This document shows, in pieces, positions 17,201 to 25,694 of a DNA stretch of 64,000 nt. The stretch is from an uncultured Spirochaetaceae bacterium (lineage in GTDB: Bacteria; Spirochaetota; Spirochaetia; Treponematales; Treponemataceae), in assembly GCA_902792795.1 (NCBI GenBank), contig CADBBB010000001.1, positions 1-64,000 of the forward strand, read 5' to 3'. The translations under genes were made by a program, and so were the position numbers. Within the stretch, counting starts at the first letter, position 1, and every line of letters starts with the position of its first letter. Under the pieces are notes generated by a model. That model was given only the letters and a program-made list of their open reading frames with translations. It made no database searches and had not been told where the DNA came from.

Positions 17201-17591
17201 TCCTGAACTTTACGGCGCCTTCCCAATCGACCCCTACTCGCACACGCCGCATTTGCAGGGCGCCAAGCAGCCCGGCATGACCGGCCAAGTAAAAGAGGAA
17301 GTCATCACGCGCTGGGGCGAGCTGGGAATGGAAATCAACAAGGGCAAGCTCAAGATTAATCCGGCGCTCCTGCTCAAAAAGGAATTTGGCGCGGACGGAA
17401 CTCTCAGCTTCACGCGCTTTGGAGTTCCATTTGAGTACAAGCTGGTTCAAAGCGGCGGCGTGAAAATCTCGGTTGACTCCAACGCTTTTGGCGACGAGCT
17501 GAGCGAAGACTTGAGCCGCGACTTGTTCGAGCGCAAGGGCAAGGTCAAGCGCGTCTCGGTGGAAATCCCCGAATCCGCGATTTTTGCTTGA
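14232..17591 (+). CDS. Large cellobiose-phosphorylase-like (GH94-like) protein
   Basis: A 1119-residue cytosolic protein without signal peptide. The N-terminal third is beta-rich (PFFMTITSSSDAWNFIWSNGALTAGRKDANRAIFPYYT). The middle has a helical-barrel appearance, with WRDIFQNWEALAMSYP, DWEIPEPNNPWANIGYWNDHQ and RPEWNDANNALAGYG; Glu638-Asp641 (EWND) parallels the catalytic DWND of family 94 phosphorylases. This points to a disaccharide/oligosaccharide phosphorylase or related enzyme, though it is longer than typical members and the exact family is uncertain. A LacI-type operator upstream fits sugar control. Confidence 0.5.
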   Translation: MRFVEEFAGMQAGPSAGSIEEFAGQTWYKIANVDSIPPFFMTITSSSDAWNFIWSNGALTAGRKDANRAIFPYYTADKILDLKNTTGSFSAVQVKGKEGTLLWEPFADQAEFKVERNLYKNASGSHVIFEEINKELNLVWRTEWTSSDKYGLVRACSIKNCGKEKADACVLDGAQNIMPACSLSEVQATTSNLIDAYKKTDLDPSGLALFSMSSVLTDKAEPSEALYANVSYFTKDSQVYLDPQSPALFRQGKALRPCDVLKGERASCFIRQELALGAGAEEKWLQVFDTRLEVGAACVLAKELGDRSKMEKEILADVDKTRSLLEEYVAGADGLQDTGDKLASIHHEANVMFNIMRGGVFVQNNTVHSDDFVRFVETRSRAKASDAKALGLPPTVDYLELGKAVRQTRDVQLERLYLEYLPLSFSRRHGDPSRPWNKFSINLKDSLGQPILNYEGNWRDIFQNWEALAMSYPVYLTGMISKFLNATSADGFNPYRITRAGLDWEIPEPNNPWANIGYWNDHQIIYLAKLLELQDKCDPKVLPDLLNKKIFTAANIPYHIKTYADIEKNPRDTITFMRDLNDKILAEAKKYGSDAKLCSKDGNPYLVTMAAKLLQIILTKLANLVPYGGIWLNTQRPEWNDANNALAGYGLSVVTLCYLRRMMVFARSLFERSGAESWTVPMALKSFFDQISDLYKNADLEALRAPAAKKDFVKKCGLAFQNERFAFYEKCSRLEETLDISKAEILAAFDAFIKAAEIFIKANKRSDGLYHSYNTLAIGADGMEIGYLEEMLEGQVAVLSSGLLSAKECADLCAALEKSAMYEERQGSYMLYPSKELARFVKKNIVAKADAQKIPVLKEELERGYTAPDEGSLVYNDPLDKNAVHFNPDFRNAQVMLEAAARVYPDLPQDQKDALAALYEKTFDHKKFTGRSGTFYAFEGIGSIYWHMVSKLLLAAQENFFAAVATGDSCAKELGERYYKIRAGLSFNKTPELYGAFPIDPYSHTPHLQGAKQPGMTGQVKEEVITRWGELGMEINKGKLKINPALLLKKEFGADGTLSFTRFGVPFEYKLVQSGGVKISVDSNAFGDELSEDLSRDLFERKGKVKRVSVEIPESAIFA

Positions 17592-17623
17592 AAGGCGCCA
17601 AACTTTAAGGGGGGTGAAACGAT

Positions 17624-17781
17624 AAAAAAAATGCGCGAAGGAGCGGGGCGGCGGGCGGCGACACTCGCCTTGCGCCTGCCGCGATAGCGGCAGCGTAAAA
17701 TAGTTTCAAGGCGCAATGCGTGTGTAGCGCAGTTATCAAGCGGCGCCGATCTGACGCAACCGCGACTGGGAGCATTTTTTT
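17624..17781. repeat. Dispersed GC-rich repeat, copy A
   Basis: A 158-bp block bounded by AAAAAAAATGC at one end and GCATTTTTTT at the other. Along its length it aligns with the reverse complement of 27593-27744, for example GCCGATCTGACGCAACCGC here against GCCGATCGGACGCAACCGC there, then GGGAGCATTTTT in both. Short terminal inverted A/T runs and lack of coding suggest a MITE-like or structured intergenic repeat. It fills most of the 268-bp gap before the SPOR gene. Confidence 0.65.
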
Positions 17782-17859
17782 GATTGTGTTTAAGTATAAA
17801 GTTTTTGCGCTCGGTTCCGATAATTTGATTATAGAACTATAAAACTCTGAGGTCAAATT

Positions 17860-18666
17860 ATGGAACAGAAAAAGACTTTATGGATTATCGCGGCCAGCGG
17901 CGTATTCTTGCTGGTGGTCATCGGCGCGGCGCTTTTGCTCAACGCGCCTTCGTCAAACACGCCCGCGACCGCTTCTATAACAACAATAGAAAAGACGCCC
18001 ATAGCCGTAAAAGCGGAAGAGCCGGTCGTAACTCCGGTTGAAACTCCCGCCGCCGAGACGGCTTTAGACTCAAACACATTGGCTTTCCAAAACATAGAAA
18101 ATGGAACAAGCGAAAGCCAAGAAGCGCAGGCCGCCGCTCCTGTTCAAACACAGCAAACGCAAGTCGCCGCCGCTTCCGATTCCACTACGATTGACATAAA
18201 GCCCGCCGCTTCAAGCAATGTAACGGCCACAAGCCGCGCGGGCCAAGAAGCTCTTTCCAATGCCGGAACAAAAGCCAGCGCCTCAACAATTTACACAGGA
18301 AATCCCGGAACAAGCTCAGCCTCAAAGTCTGTAGCCAAAACTTCGGCTTCTTCCACAAGCGCTCCCAAAAAAGTCGCGGCGGCTTCCGCTCCGGCCAAAA
18401 AGTCTCCGGCAATATCTTCAAGGTATTGGGTGCAGGCCGCTTCGTTCACAAACAAAAAGAGCGCCGACAGCGCCCGCGCCACATTGGACGACAACAAAAT
18501 TCCGGCGGAAGTTTTCACTTATAAGGACAACAAGGACAACTTGTTCTACCGCGTGCGCGTCGGCCCTTACACAACCAAAAGCGAAGCGGAATACTGGAAG
18601 ACGCGCGTTTGCAAGATTGACCTTTTTAAGGACACGCAAAGCTACGTCACTGAAATAAAAATGTAA
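17860..18666 (+). CDS. Membrane-anchored SPOR-domain protein
   Basis: 268 residues: a short cytosolic start, one transmembrane helix (about 7-28, WIIAASGVFLLVVIGAALLL), a long Ala/Ser/Thr/Pro-rich periplasmic linker, and a C-terminal SPOR domain from about residue 188 (RYWVQAASFTNKKSADSARATL, FYRVRVGPYTTKSEAEYW). SPOR domains bind glycan strands lacking stem peptides and localise proteins to the division septum. A ribosome site GAGGT precedes the start. It stands alone on the plus strand, convergent with the lipoprotein gene. Confidence 0.85.
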   Translation: MEQKKTLWIIAASGVFLLVVIGAALLLNAPSSNTPATASITTIEKTPIAVKAEEPVVTPVETPAAETALDSNTLAFQNIENGTSESQEAQAAAPVQTQQTQVAAASDSTTIDIKPAASSNVTATSRAGQEALSNAGTKASASTIYTGNPGTSSASKSVAKTSASSTSAPKKVAAASAPAKKSPAISSRYWVQAASFTNKKSADSARATLDDNKIPAEVFTYKDNKDNLFYRVRVGPYTTKSEAEYWKTRVCKIDLFKDTQSYVTEIKM

Positions 18667-18690
18667 GCTCGCGCGAATAGCGGCGCTAGT

Positions 18691-19089
18691 TTACTCTTCT
18701 TCAGAGCCGCCTTCGGGCGGCAATTTTTTTAGCATGAGGCGCGCGATCTTTTGCGCCTGTTTTTTTGCGTTGGAATAAATTTCGATTTCGCCGCTGTCGT
18801 CAGGCGTCGCGGAAAATTTTCTGCCAAAAGGCTTTTCGTAATTTCCGCTAAATTTCATTGTCTGCAATTCTTCCCGCGTGATTCCAATTTCTTTGAGCAT
18901 TTCGCTCATGTCGTCGTAATCTTCGCAAGTGTTGTAAATCCATGTAAGCATATTGCAAACGCGCACAGTGTTTTGGGCGGGCGCGCTCAAGCCCTTTGAT
19001 TTCATGTCATAAAGTTTTGTCGTGCTTACGCAGCTTGCAAAGAAAAGAGCGGCCAAGCAAACAGCAAAAAATGCAAAAATGTTTTTCAT
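18691..19089 (-). CDS. Small lipoprotein
   Basis: 132 residues with a signal peptide and lipobox ending FFASC, giving lipid-modified Cys20. The mature part is acidic/basic mixed (VRVCNMLTWIYNTCEDYDDMSEML) and carries two further cysteines; no family recognised. It lies 42 bp after the diguanylate cyclase gene but has its own promoter there, so it is probably also expressed alone. The ribosome site is TTTGGAG. Confidence 0.75.
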   Translation of the reverse strand: MKNIFAFFAVCLAALFFASCVSTTKLYDMKSKGLSAPAQNTVRVCNMLTWIYNTCEDYDDMSEMLKEIGITREELQTMKFSGNYEKPFGRKFSATPDDSGEIEIYSNAKKQAQKIARLMLKKLPPEGGSEEE

Positions 19090-19106
19090 AACGTTTCTCC
19101 AAAAAA

Positions 19107-19135
19107 ATTATAGAAAAAAGGAGCCCCGGTTTCAA
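19107..19135 (-). promoter_or_regulatory. Promoter of the small lipoprotein gene
   Basis: TTGAAA and TATAAT are exactly 17 bp apart, overlapping the stop codon of the upstream diguanylate cyclase gene. Confidence 0.65.
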
Positions 19136-20826
19136 GAGGGCGCGTTTGTTTTGTTCGAGCTAGGCGAATTGGCGGCGGAATGAAATGTTTTTTTGTTTTG
19201 ATACATGGCCGCGTCCGCGCGCTCAAAAACTTGCTGGTAAGTGGAGTCAACTTTGGGATCGTAAACCGACATGCCGCGCGCGATTGACACCGCCTCGTAT
19301 GACTCCACAACCTTGGCCTTGTTTTCATTGATGTGCTTGTCAAATTCCGCAAAACGAGTCGCGCGGCTTTCATATTCTATGCCTTGAAGAATGACTACAA
19401 ATTCGTCGCCGCCAATTCTAAAGACCGAACTGTACGGAAACGTGCGGCATATTATTCCGGCCGCGATTTGTATCGCGCGGTCACCGGCCTTGTGTCCGTA
19501 TTGGTCGTTGATTTGCTTTAAATTGTTCAAGTCGCACATCACCACGGCAAATTGCGCGAGGCCTTGCCGGATTTGTTTTTCCAAGTTGTCTATTGTCAGC
19601 TTGTATGACACTGGATTTTTTACCTTTGTCATCGCGTCTTGATAGGCAAGCGTCTCCATGCTGGAAGTGTATTTGCGCAAGTGCGCGGCCGTGGTGTTGA
19701 AGGCGCGGATTAAAATTCCAATTTCGTCATTGGTCTCAGACGGAAGGTTTATGTCAAGCTTGCCTGCGGAAATTTTTTTGGCCGCAACTGTCAAAAGTTC
19801 CAATGGCCTAATGATATGCGAAGCGAGGCGCGCCGTGACCAATATAAAAATGATTTCCAAAACAGCGGCCAAAATCAATATTATGACGACCGCGTGAACT
19901 CTGTCGGCGTAAACGTCGGAACTTTTGTCGCAAAGAACAAGCTTCATTCCATTGCGCAAAGTTTCAAACGTCATGACGCGCCTTTGCCCGTCTTCCTTGT
20001 ATCGGATTATTTTTCCTTCGGAATTTTTTTTACCCATAATGTCCTTGTTGGACAAAATGTCAAGCACTTCGTCGCCGGCAACCACGCCGTCAAAAAAAAC
20101 AGGGTGATAGTGAACGGCTCCGTCGGCGCTCTTTAAGTACGCGTAGCGGGAACGTTCCCTGGTAAGGCGGTCGATGCTTTCCACCAAAACCTTAAAATCC
20201 ACGTCCATTCCTACAATGCATATCAACGTTCCGCCCTTAAAAACCGGAATGACGTACGAGAACATATATAGGCCCAAATTTTTGTTTTGGTACGGATCCA
20301 TCCAAATTCCGCGGCCGTGGCGGACAGGAATGTAAAACCAGCCCACATGCTCAACATCGTCCTTGTCATATTGGCGAATGTCGGTCAGAGGAACTTGGAC
20401 AAGAAGGCCTTTTTGGTTCATTGTATACAAAAAGCCGTCAATGCCGTCAATCAAGTCAGGGTCAAAGGAAGTGTAAAACGAAACTATGCCGACGGTATTT
20501 TGCGCGATGGCCCTAAAAAAATTGTCGATGTCGGCCACCGCCGCTTTTCTATAGCGCGCGTCCTTTAGCAATTGCGGCGACTCTATTCTGTTGCGTATGA
20601 GCGCCGCCACGTTGCCTACGGTGTCTTCTATGTGCAAAAAGCGCTCGTCGGTTTCCAGCGCCTTGGTTTGGCACAAATAGTTCATCTTTTTGGCTATGTC
20701 TTCGTTAAGAACGTTGCTGATGGCTTGATAGGCGACGACAGAGGTGGCCGTTGTTATGAGCGCCGTGCAAACAAATATCAGGAGAAGTATTTTGAATCTT
20801 AGGGAATGAAATTTTTTCGCGCCCAT
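19132..20826 (-). CDS. Membrane diguanylate cyclase with extracytoplasmic Cache-like sensor
   Basis: 564 residues: a transmembrane helix near 14-34, a periplasmic Cache-like sensor (about 40-300, with GRGIWMDPYQNKNLGLYMFSYVIPVFKGG), a second helix (about 305-330), a HAMP-like linker and a GGDEF domain with intact GGDEF at 472-476 (FRIGGDEFVVIL). It should synthesise cyclic-di-GMP in response to an external ligand. The start at 20826 is chosen because the -10 box TATAAT overlaps the upstream in-frame ATG at 20835; the message appears leaderless. Confidence 0.85.
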   Translation of the reverse strand: MGAKKFHSLRFKILLLIFVCTALITTATSVVAYQAISNVLNEDIAKKMNYLCQTKALETDERFLHIEDTVGNVAALIRNRIESPQLLKDARYRKAAVADIDNFFRAIAQNTVGIVSFYTSFDPDLIDGIDGFLYTMNQKGLLVQVPLTDIRQYDKDDVEHVGWFYIPVRHGRGIWMDPYQNKNLGLYMFSYVIPVFKGGTLICIVGMDVDFKVLVESIDRLTRERSRYAYLKSADGAVHYHPVFFDGVVAGDEVLDILSNKDIMGKKNSEGKIIRYKEDGQRRVMTFETLRNGMKLVLCDKSSDVYADRVHAVVIILILAAVLEIIFILVTARLASHIIRPLELLTVAAKKISAGKLDINLPSETNDEIGILIRAFNTTAAHLRKYTSSMETLAYQDAMTKVKNPVSYKLTIDNLEKQIRQGLAQFAVVMCDLNNLKQINDQYGHKAGDRAIQIAAGIICRTFPYSSVFRIGGDEFVVILQGIEYESRATRFAEFDKHINENKAKVVESYEAVSIARGMSVYDPKVDSTYQQVFERADAAMYQNKKTFHSAANSPSSNKTNAPS

Positions 20827-20833
20827 TTGTTCC

Positions 20834-20874
20834 ATTATAGCGCCAAAATTAAAAACTGACAAGTTTTTAATTTT
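20834..20874 (-). promoter_or_regulatory. Diguanylate cyclase promoter with 30-bp palindrome
   Basis: TTGTCA (20862-20857) and TATAAT (20839-20834) are 17 bp apart. A perfect inverted repeat, AAAATTAAAAACT (20845-20857) and AGTTTTTAATTTT (20862-20874) around GACA, covers the -35. It may be an operator for this gene or affect the divergent carB promoter 45 bp away. Confidence 0.6.
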
Positions 20875-20918
20875 GCCTTTGTCGTCAGGAACTACTAGCG
20901 CAAAAATCCGTTTTTTGC

Positions 20919-20924
20919 TATAAT
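20919..20924 (+). promoter_or_regulatory. carB operon -10 box
   Basis: TATAAT in a TGCTATAAT (extended -10) context. The -35 region is poor. The predicted start near 20931 is only about 5 nt before the leader-peptide ATG. Confidence 0.5.
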
Positions 20925-20935
20925 ATCTTTTTAGT

Positions 20936-20989
20936 ATGAAAACCGAATCTGGCATGGAACATACGATTCTCTATTTAAGTGAATTTTAA
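20936..20989 (+). CDS. carB leader peptide (17 codons)
   Basis: The frame encodes MKTESGMEHTILYLSEF and ends at a TAA 2 nt before a terminator hairpin. It lies between the carB promoter and carB, close to the predicted transcription start. The RNA around it is U-rich (ATATCTTTTTAG and ATTTTAA), reminiscent of the UTP-sensitive pyrBI leader, where coupling of ribosome and polymerase decides read-through. The peptide has no runs of a regulatory amino acid, which argues against classical amino-acid attenuation. Confidence 0.55.
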   Translation: MKTESGMEHTILYLSEF

Positions 20990-20991
20990 CG

Positions 20992-21020
20992 GCGGAATTC
21001 TTTTGAATTCCGCTTTTTTT
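20992..21020 (+). terminator. Attenuator terminator before carB
   Basis: GCGGAATTC/GAATTCCGC forms a perfect 9-bp stem with a TTTT loop, immediately followed by seven T. It lies 25 bp before the carB start and after the leader peptide, so transcription must read through it to reach carB. Confidence 0.85.
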
Positions 21021-21045
21021 ATATGCGCGTAAAAAGGAGCGAAAT

Positions 21046-24000
21046 ATGAAAAGAACGGACATCAAAAAGGTTTTGATTATCGGCTCGGGTCCGATTGTGA
21101 TTGGCCAAGCTTGCGAGTTTGACTATTCTGGAACGCAGGCTTGCAAGGCCTTGCGCGAACAGGGCTATAAAATTGTATTGGTAAACTCCAACCCGGCCAC
21201 GATTATGACCGACCCGGTTATGGCCGACGCGACTTACATCGAGCCGCTTAACGTTGAGCGTCTTTCTCAGATTATCGAAAAGGAGCGGCCTGACGCGCTG
21301 CTCCCCAACCTTGGCGGACAGACCGGCTTGAACATGGCGATGGAATTGAACAAGGCCGGCGTTCTTGACAAGTACGGCGTAAAGGTTATCGGCGTCAACT
21401 TGGACGCGATCGAGCGCGGAGAAGACCGCGAAGTCTTTAAGGAGACGATGAAAAATCTCGGCATCGACACGCCGCGCTCGGGCATTTGCCACACGATTGA
21501 AGGCGCCGAGAAAATCGCAGAAGAAATCGGTTTCCCGCTTGTCGTTCGTCCCGCTTACACGATGGGCGGCCAGGGCGGCGGCTTTTGCTACAACGTCGAG
21601 GAATTGCGAACGATTGTCGCCAACGGCCTTGACCTTTCGATGACCCACCAGTGTTTGATCGAGGAATCGATTCTTGGCTGGGAAGAGCTTGAGGTGGAAG
21701 TTGTTCGCGACGCAAAGAACCAAATGATCGCGATTTGCTTTATCGAAAACATTGACGCGGTCGGCGTTCACACAGGCGACTCTTTCTGCTCCGCGCCCTT
21801 TATGACAATAGACAAGGATTTGGAGGAACGGCTCAAGCGCGACGCCTTTAAGATTGTCGAGTCAATCGGAGTCATCGGCGGAACAAACGTGCAGTTCGCG
21901 CACAATCCAAAAACAGGCCGCGTGGTCATCATCGAAATCAACCCGCGCACAAGCCGCTCGTCGGCGCTCGCCTCAAAGGCCACCGGCTTCCCGATCGCGC
22001 TTATTTCCGCAAAACTTGCCAGCGGCATGACGCTTGACGAGATTCCTTACTGGCGCGACGGAACTTTGGAAAAATACACGCCGGGCGGAGCGCCTGACGG
22101 CGACTACGTTGTCCTTAAATTCGCGCGTTGGGCCTTTGAAAAATTCCGCGGCGTCGAAGACTCGCTCGGAACCAGCATGAAGGCCGTCGGCGAAGTCATG
22201 TCCATCGGAAAGACTTTCAAAGAAACTTTCCAAAAGGCCATCCGCGGTTTGGAAAACGGCCGAAGCGGTTTGGGCTTTGCAAAAGACTTTAACCGAAAGA
22301 GCGCCGACGAGCTTTGCGAAATGCTTAAGACGGCCTCAAGCGAGCGCTACTTCCAATTGTACGAAGCGATTAGAAAGGGCGTTCCGCTCGACAAATTGTA
22401 CGAAATCACTTACGTAAAGAAATTCTTCCTTGAGCAAATGAAAGAGCTTGTCGACTTGGAAGAGGAAATGCTCAAAAATCCTGGCCGCGTTCCCGCGGAT
22501 GACTTGCTCATCAAGGCAAAGAAAGACGGCTTTAGCGACAAGTACCTTTCAAAGATTCTTAAGGTCAGCGAAAAGGACATCCGCAACCGCCGCAAGGAAC
22601 TTGGCGTGACAGAGGCTTGGCTTGCCGTTCCTGTAAGCGGAGTCAAGAACGCCAACTACTACTATTCGACATACAACGCGCCCGACAAGAGCGTGGCGAG
22701 CGACAACAAAAAGAAAATCATGATTTTGGGCGGCGGCCCCAACAGAATCGGACAAGGAATCGAGTTCGACTACTGCTGCTGCCACGCCGCGATGCAACTA
22801 AAGGAAATGGGCTACGAAACAATCATCGTAAACTGCAACCCGGAGACTGTTTCAACCGACTACGACACCAGCGACAAGCTTTACTTTGAGCCTGTCACAA
22901 CAGAAGACGTTCTTCAGATTTACGAAAAGGAAAAGCCCTTTGGCGTAATCGTCCAGTTTGGCGGCCAGACTCCGCTCAACATCGCGCGCGAGCTTCAGGA
23001 AAACGGCGTGAACATTTTAGGAACAAGCATCGACTCAATCGACATCGCCGAAGACCGCGACCTCTTCCGCCACATGATGGAAAAGCTTGAAATCCCGATG
23101 CCCGAAAGCGGAATGGCGATCAACTTTGACGAAGCCAAGGCTTGCGCCGACAAAATTGGCTACCCGATTATGATTCGTCCGTCGTTCGTTTTGGGCGGCC
23201 GCGGAATGGAAGTCATCTACGATGAAGCCACTCTTAAAGAATATGTCGAAAAGGCCGTCGGCGTCACGCCCGACCGTCCGCTTTTGATTGACCGCTTCCT
23301 AAAGAACGCTCTTGAATGCGAAGCCGACGCGCTTGCAGATTCCACCCATGTGTATATACCGGCAGTGATGGAACACGTCGAGCTTGCGGGAATCCACTCC
23401 GGAGACTCGGCTTGCGTAATTCCGCCTGTGTCAATTCCGGCGGACAACCTTGCCACAATCAAGGAATACACAAAGAAAATCGCGGAATCATTGCACGTTT
23501 GCGGCTTGATGAACATGCAGTACGCAATTGAGGACGGAAAGGTTTACGTAATCGAAGCCAACCCGCGCGCAAGCCGCACAGTTCCGCTCGTGTCAAAAGT
23601 TTGCGACACGCAAATGGCGCGCCTTGCCACCCGAATGATGCTCGGCGAATCTTTGGAAAGCCTGGGCCTCAAGGAAAAGACAATTCCTTACCACGGAGCC
23701 AAAGAGGCCGTCTTGCCTTGGAACCGCTTCCCAGGCGTTGACCCGATTTTGGGACCGGAAATGCGCTCCACCGGCGAAGTTCTTGGCCTTGCCGAAACTT
23801 TCCCGCTTGCCTTTTACAAAGCGGAAGAAGCCGCCGGTTCGGAACTTCCGCACGCGCCTGCCGCTTGGGAAAACAAAAAAGTTTTGATTTCCCTTAGCAA
23901 CAAGGAAGGCCAAAAAGAGGAAGTCCTAAAAATTGGAAAGACGCTAAAAGACTTGGGCTTTACGCTGATTGGAACGCAAGGCACCGCCGACTTCTACAAC

Positions 24001-24297
24001 TCCAACAACATAAAGTGCGAAGTGGTGAACAAAATCGGCGCCGGCCGCCCCGACGTTGTTGACGCAATCATGAACAAGGAAGTTTGCCTTGTAATCAACA
24101 CGCCCAAAGCCCAGCGCAACTACGCCGAAGACCGAAAGACTATCCGCAAGGCATGTCTAAAGTACAAGGTTAGCTACATCACCACGCTTGCCGGCGCCCT
24201 TGCGGCGGTGCAAGGAATCGCAGCCGTTAAGAACGGAAACGGCGGCGAAGGCGGAGTCAAAAGCTTGCAGGAGTACCATTCGCTGATAAAATCATGA
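21046..24297 (+). CDS. carB: Carbamoyl-phosphate synthase large subunit
   Basis: 1083 residues, the standard length. The two homologous synthetase halves both show the carboxyphosphate/carbamate ATP-grasp hallmarks: GSGPIVIGQACEFDYSG at the start, EINPRTSRSSALASKATG, then GGGPNRIGQGIEFDYCC and EANPRASRTVPLVSK in the second half. A C-terminal allosteric domain begins around 940. It makes carbamoyl phosphate for pyrimidines and arginine. carA is not adjacent. The ribosome site AAGGAG is well placed. Expression is probably controlled by the leader terminator upstream. Confidence 0.97.
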   Translation: MKRTDIKKVLIIGSGPIVIGQACEFDYSGTQACKALREQGYKIVLVNSNPATIMTDPVMADATYIEPLNVERLSQIIEKERPDALLPNLGGQTGLNMAMELNKAGVLDKYGVKVIGVNLDAIERGEDREVFKETMKNLGIDTPRSGICHTIEGAEKIAEEIGFPLVVRPAYTMGGQGGGFCYNVEELRTIVANGLDLSMTHQCLIEESILGWEELEVEVVRDAKNQMIAICFIENIDAVGVHTGDSFCSAPFMTIDKDLEERLKRDAFKIVESIGVIGGTNVQFAHNPKTGRVVIIEINPRTSRSSALASKATGFPIALISAKLASGMTLDEIPYWRDGTLEKYTPGGAPDGDYVVLKFARWAFEKFRGVEDSLGTSMKAVGEVMSIGKTFKETFQKAIRGLENGRSGLGFAKDFNRKSADELCEMLKTASSERYFQLYEAIRKGVPLDKLYEITYVKKFFLEQMKELVDLEEEMLKNPGRVPADDLLIKAKKDGFSDKYLSKILKVSEKDIRNRRKELGVTEAWLAVPVSGVKNANYYYSTYNAPDKSVASDNKKKIMILGGGPNRIGQGIEFDYCCCHAAMQLKEMGYETIIVNCNPETVSTDYDTSDKLYFEPVTTEDVLQIYEKEKPFGVIVQFGGQTPLNIARELQENGVNILGTSIDSIDIAEDRDLFRHMMEKLEIPMPESGMAINFDEAKACADKIGYPIMIRPSFVLGGRGMEVIYDEATLKEYVEKAVGVTPDRPLLIDRFLKNALECEADALADSTHVYIPAVMEHVELAGIHSGDSACVIPPVSIPADNLATIKEYTKKIAESLHVCGLMNMQYAIEDGKVYVIEANPRASRTVPLVSKVCDTQMARLATRMMLGESLESLGLKEKTIPYHGAKEAVLPWNRFPGVDPILGPEMRSTGEVLGLAETFPLAFYKAEEAAGSELPHAPAAWENKKVLISLSNKEGQKEEVLKIGKTLKDLGFTLIGTQGTADFYNSNNIKCEVVNKIGAGRPDVVDAIMNKEVCLVINTPKAQRNYAEDRKTIRKACLKYKVSYITTLAGALAAVQGIAAVKNGNGGEGGVKSLQEYHSLIKS

Positions 24298-25613
24298 ACA
24301 TCGCTGTTAATCTTTCAAACCCATTTGTCTTGGTTTTTATTAGCGGCTCGATCGCGACGTTTTTAATCAATCACTTTTTGGAGTTCATTGATTGGCGCGC
24401 TCGGGCCAAAAATGGCGGAAGCGTTCCGGCAGCGTTGCAAAAAATTCCGCTTGCGGTGGAAACTTTCGACACCGAAAAGCTCAAAAAAATCAGCGCCTAC
24501 GAGGACGCAAAATATTTTAAATGGATCGTCTCTTCCGCGATTATGTTGGCGCTGGACATGGCGCTTGTCCTTTTTGGCTTTTATCCGTATGTCTTTGATT
24601 TTGTTTGCGCAATCACCGGCTTTCCCGCGACGGTCGCCAACAGTTTTTGCGCCTTTCTATTGTTCACTTATGTTTCAAGCGCGCCTGCGTTTATTGTTGG
24701 ACTGCCGTTTTCGCTTTACAGGGAATTTGTGATAGAAAAGAAATTCGGTTTTTCAAACATGACTTGGAAGCTTTGGATCGCCGACCAAATAAAGAGCATC
24801 GCGGTCGGGCTTGTTTTGATTTCTGTCTTGACCCTTATCGCCGCGGCGCTTTTTGTAAAATGCGAGGCTAGTTGGTGGTTCATTCTTGCCGCCGTTTTGA
24901 TAGCCTTTACTTTTATCATGCAAGTGGTCTATCCAAAATTCATCGCGCCGCTTTTTAACAAGTTCAGCCCGCTGGAAGACGGCGAAGCCAAGGACAAAAT
25001 TATGGCGATTCTAGAAAAGGTGGGCTATAAAAACGGCGGCCTTTTTGTGATGGACGCCTCCAAGCGCAGCGGCCACAGCAACGCTTACTTTAGCGGCTTT
25101 GGAAAAACAAAGCGCATCGTTCTTTACGACACTCTTTTAAAGTCGCTCACGCCGGACGAGCTTGCGGCGGTTCTTGGCCACGAGCTGGGCCACTTCAAGC
25201 TTCATCACATCACCAAGCGCCTTTTTATCATGATTCCTATGGAATTTATCGTGACATTCCTCTTGTATAAAATGGCGCATTTTGTTGGCCTTTACAACGC
25301 TTTTGGATTTTCAAACATCACCGCGCAAAATGTCGCCAGCGTTCAGTTTATCGGAATCTTCCTCGCCGCGATGGTGTGGACGTCCGTCAGCGAAATTGTC
25401 ACGCCGATTTCCAACATTTTTTCGCGCAAGCAGGAATACCAGGCGGACGCTTTTGGCGCCAAAGTTTGCGGAAGCCCGGAGCCTCTTGTCACCGGCCTAA
25501 TCAAGCTGAACAGCGAAAACCTTTCCGAGCTGATTCCGCCAAAGCTCTACGTCTTTTGGAACTACTCGCACCCGACGCTTGTTGAACGGGTGGAAAAACT
25601 TAAAAACAAATGA
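24294..25613 (+). CDS. M48-family membrane metalloprotease (Ste24-like)
   Basis: 439 residues with several transmembrane segments in the first 250 and the zinc motif HELGH at His296-His300 (AAVLGHELGHFKLHH). The third zinc ligand is likely in SRKQEYQADAFGAKV. This is the Ste24/CAAX-protease-like architecture acting on membrane or membrane-associated substrates. The ATG overlaps the carB stop (ATGA), so it is translated from the same message and shares carB's attenuator control, an odd partnership with pyrimidine synthesis. An intrinsic terminator follows. Confidence 0.88.
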   Translation: MNIAVNLSNPFVLVFISGSIATFLINHFLEFIDWRARAKNGGSVPAALQKIPLAVETFDTEKLKKISAYEDAKYFKWIVSSAIMLALDMALVLFGFYPYVFDFVCAITGFPATVANSFCAFLLFTYVSSAPAFIVGLPFSLYREFVIEKKFGFSNMTWKLWIADQIKSIAVGLVLISVLTLIAAALFVKCEASWWFILAAVLIAFTFIMQVVYPKFIAPLFNKFSPLEDGEAKDKIMAILEKVGYKNGGLFVMDASKRSGHSNAYFSGFGKTKRIVLYDTLLKSLTPDELAAVLGHELGHFKLHHITKRLFIMIPMEFIVTFLLYKMAHFVGLYNAFGFSNITAQNVASVQFIGIFLAAMVWTSVSEIVTPISNIFSRKQEYQADAFGAKVCGSPEPLVTGLIKLNSENLSELIPPKLYVFWNYSHPTLVERVEKLKNK

Positions 25614-25626
25614 TTAAGTCAAGAGC

Positions 25627-25654
25627 AAAAAAGCCGCCATCGCTGGCGGCTTTT
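25627..25654. terminator. Bidirectional terminator between the M48 gene and proS
   Basis: GCCGCC/GGCGGC stem with six A before and four T after. It can terminate both converging transcripts. Confidence 0.8.
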
Positions 25655-25694
25655 GTCGTTTTAAAGGCCAGCGATTTTCGCGCGGCCATAATTT

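Noticed and set aside
20827-20955. Extension of the first GGDEF protein to 20955
   Set aside because: It would cross the promoter and the carB leader region on the opposite strand.
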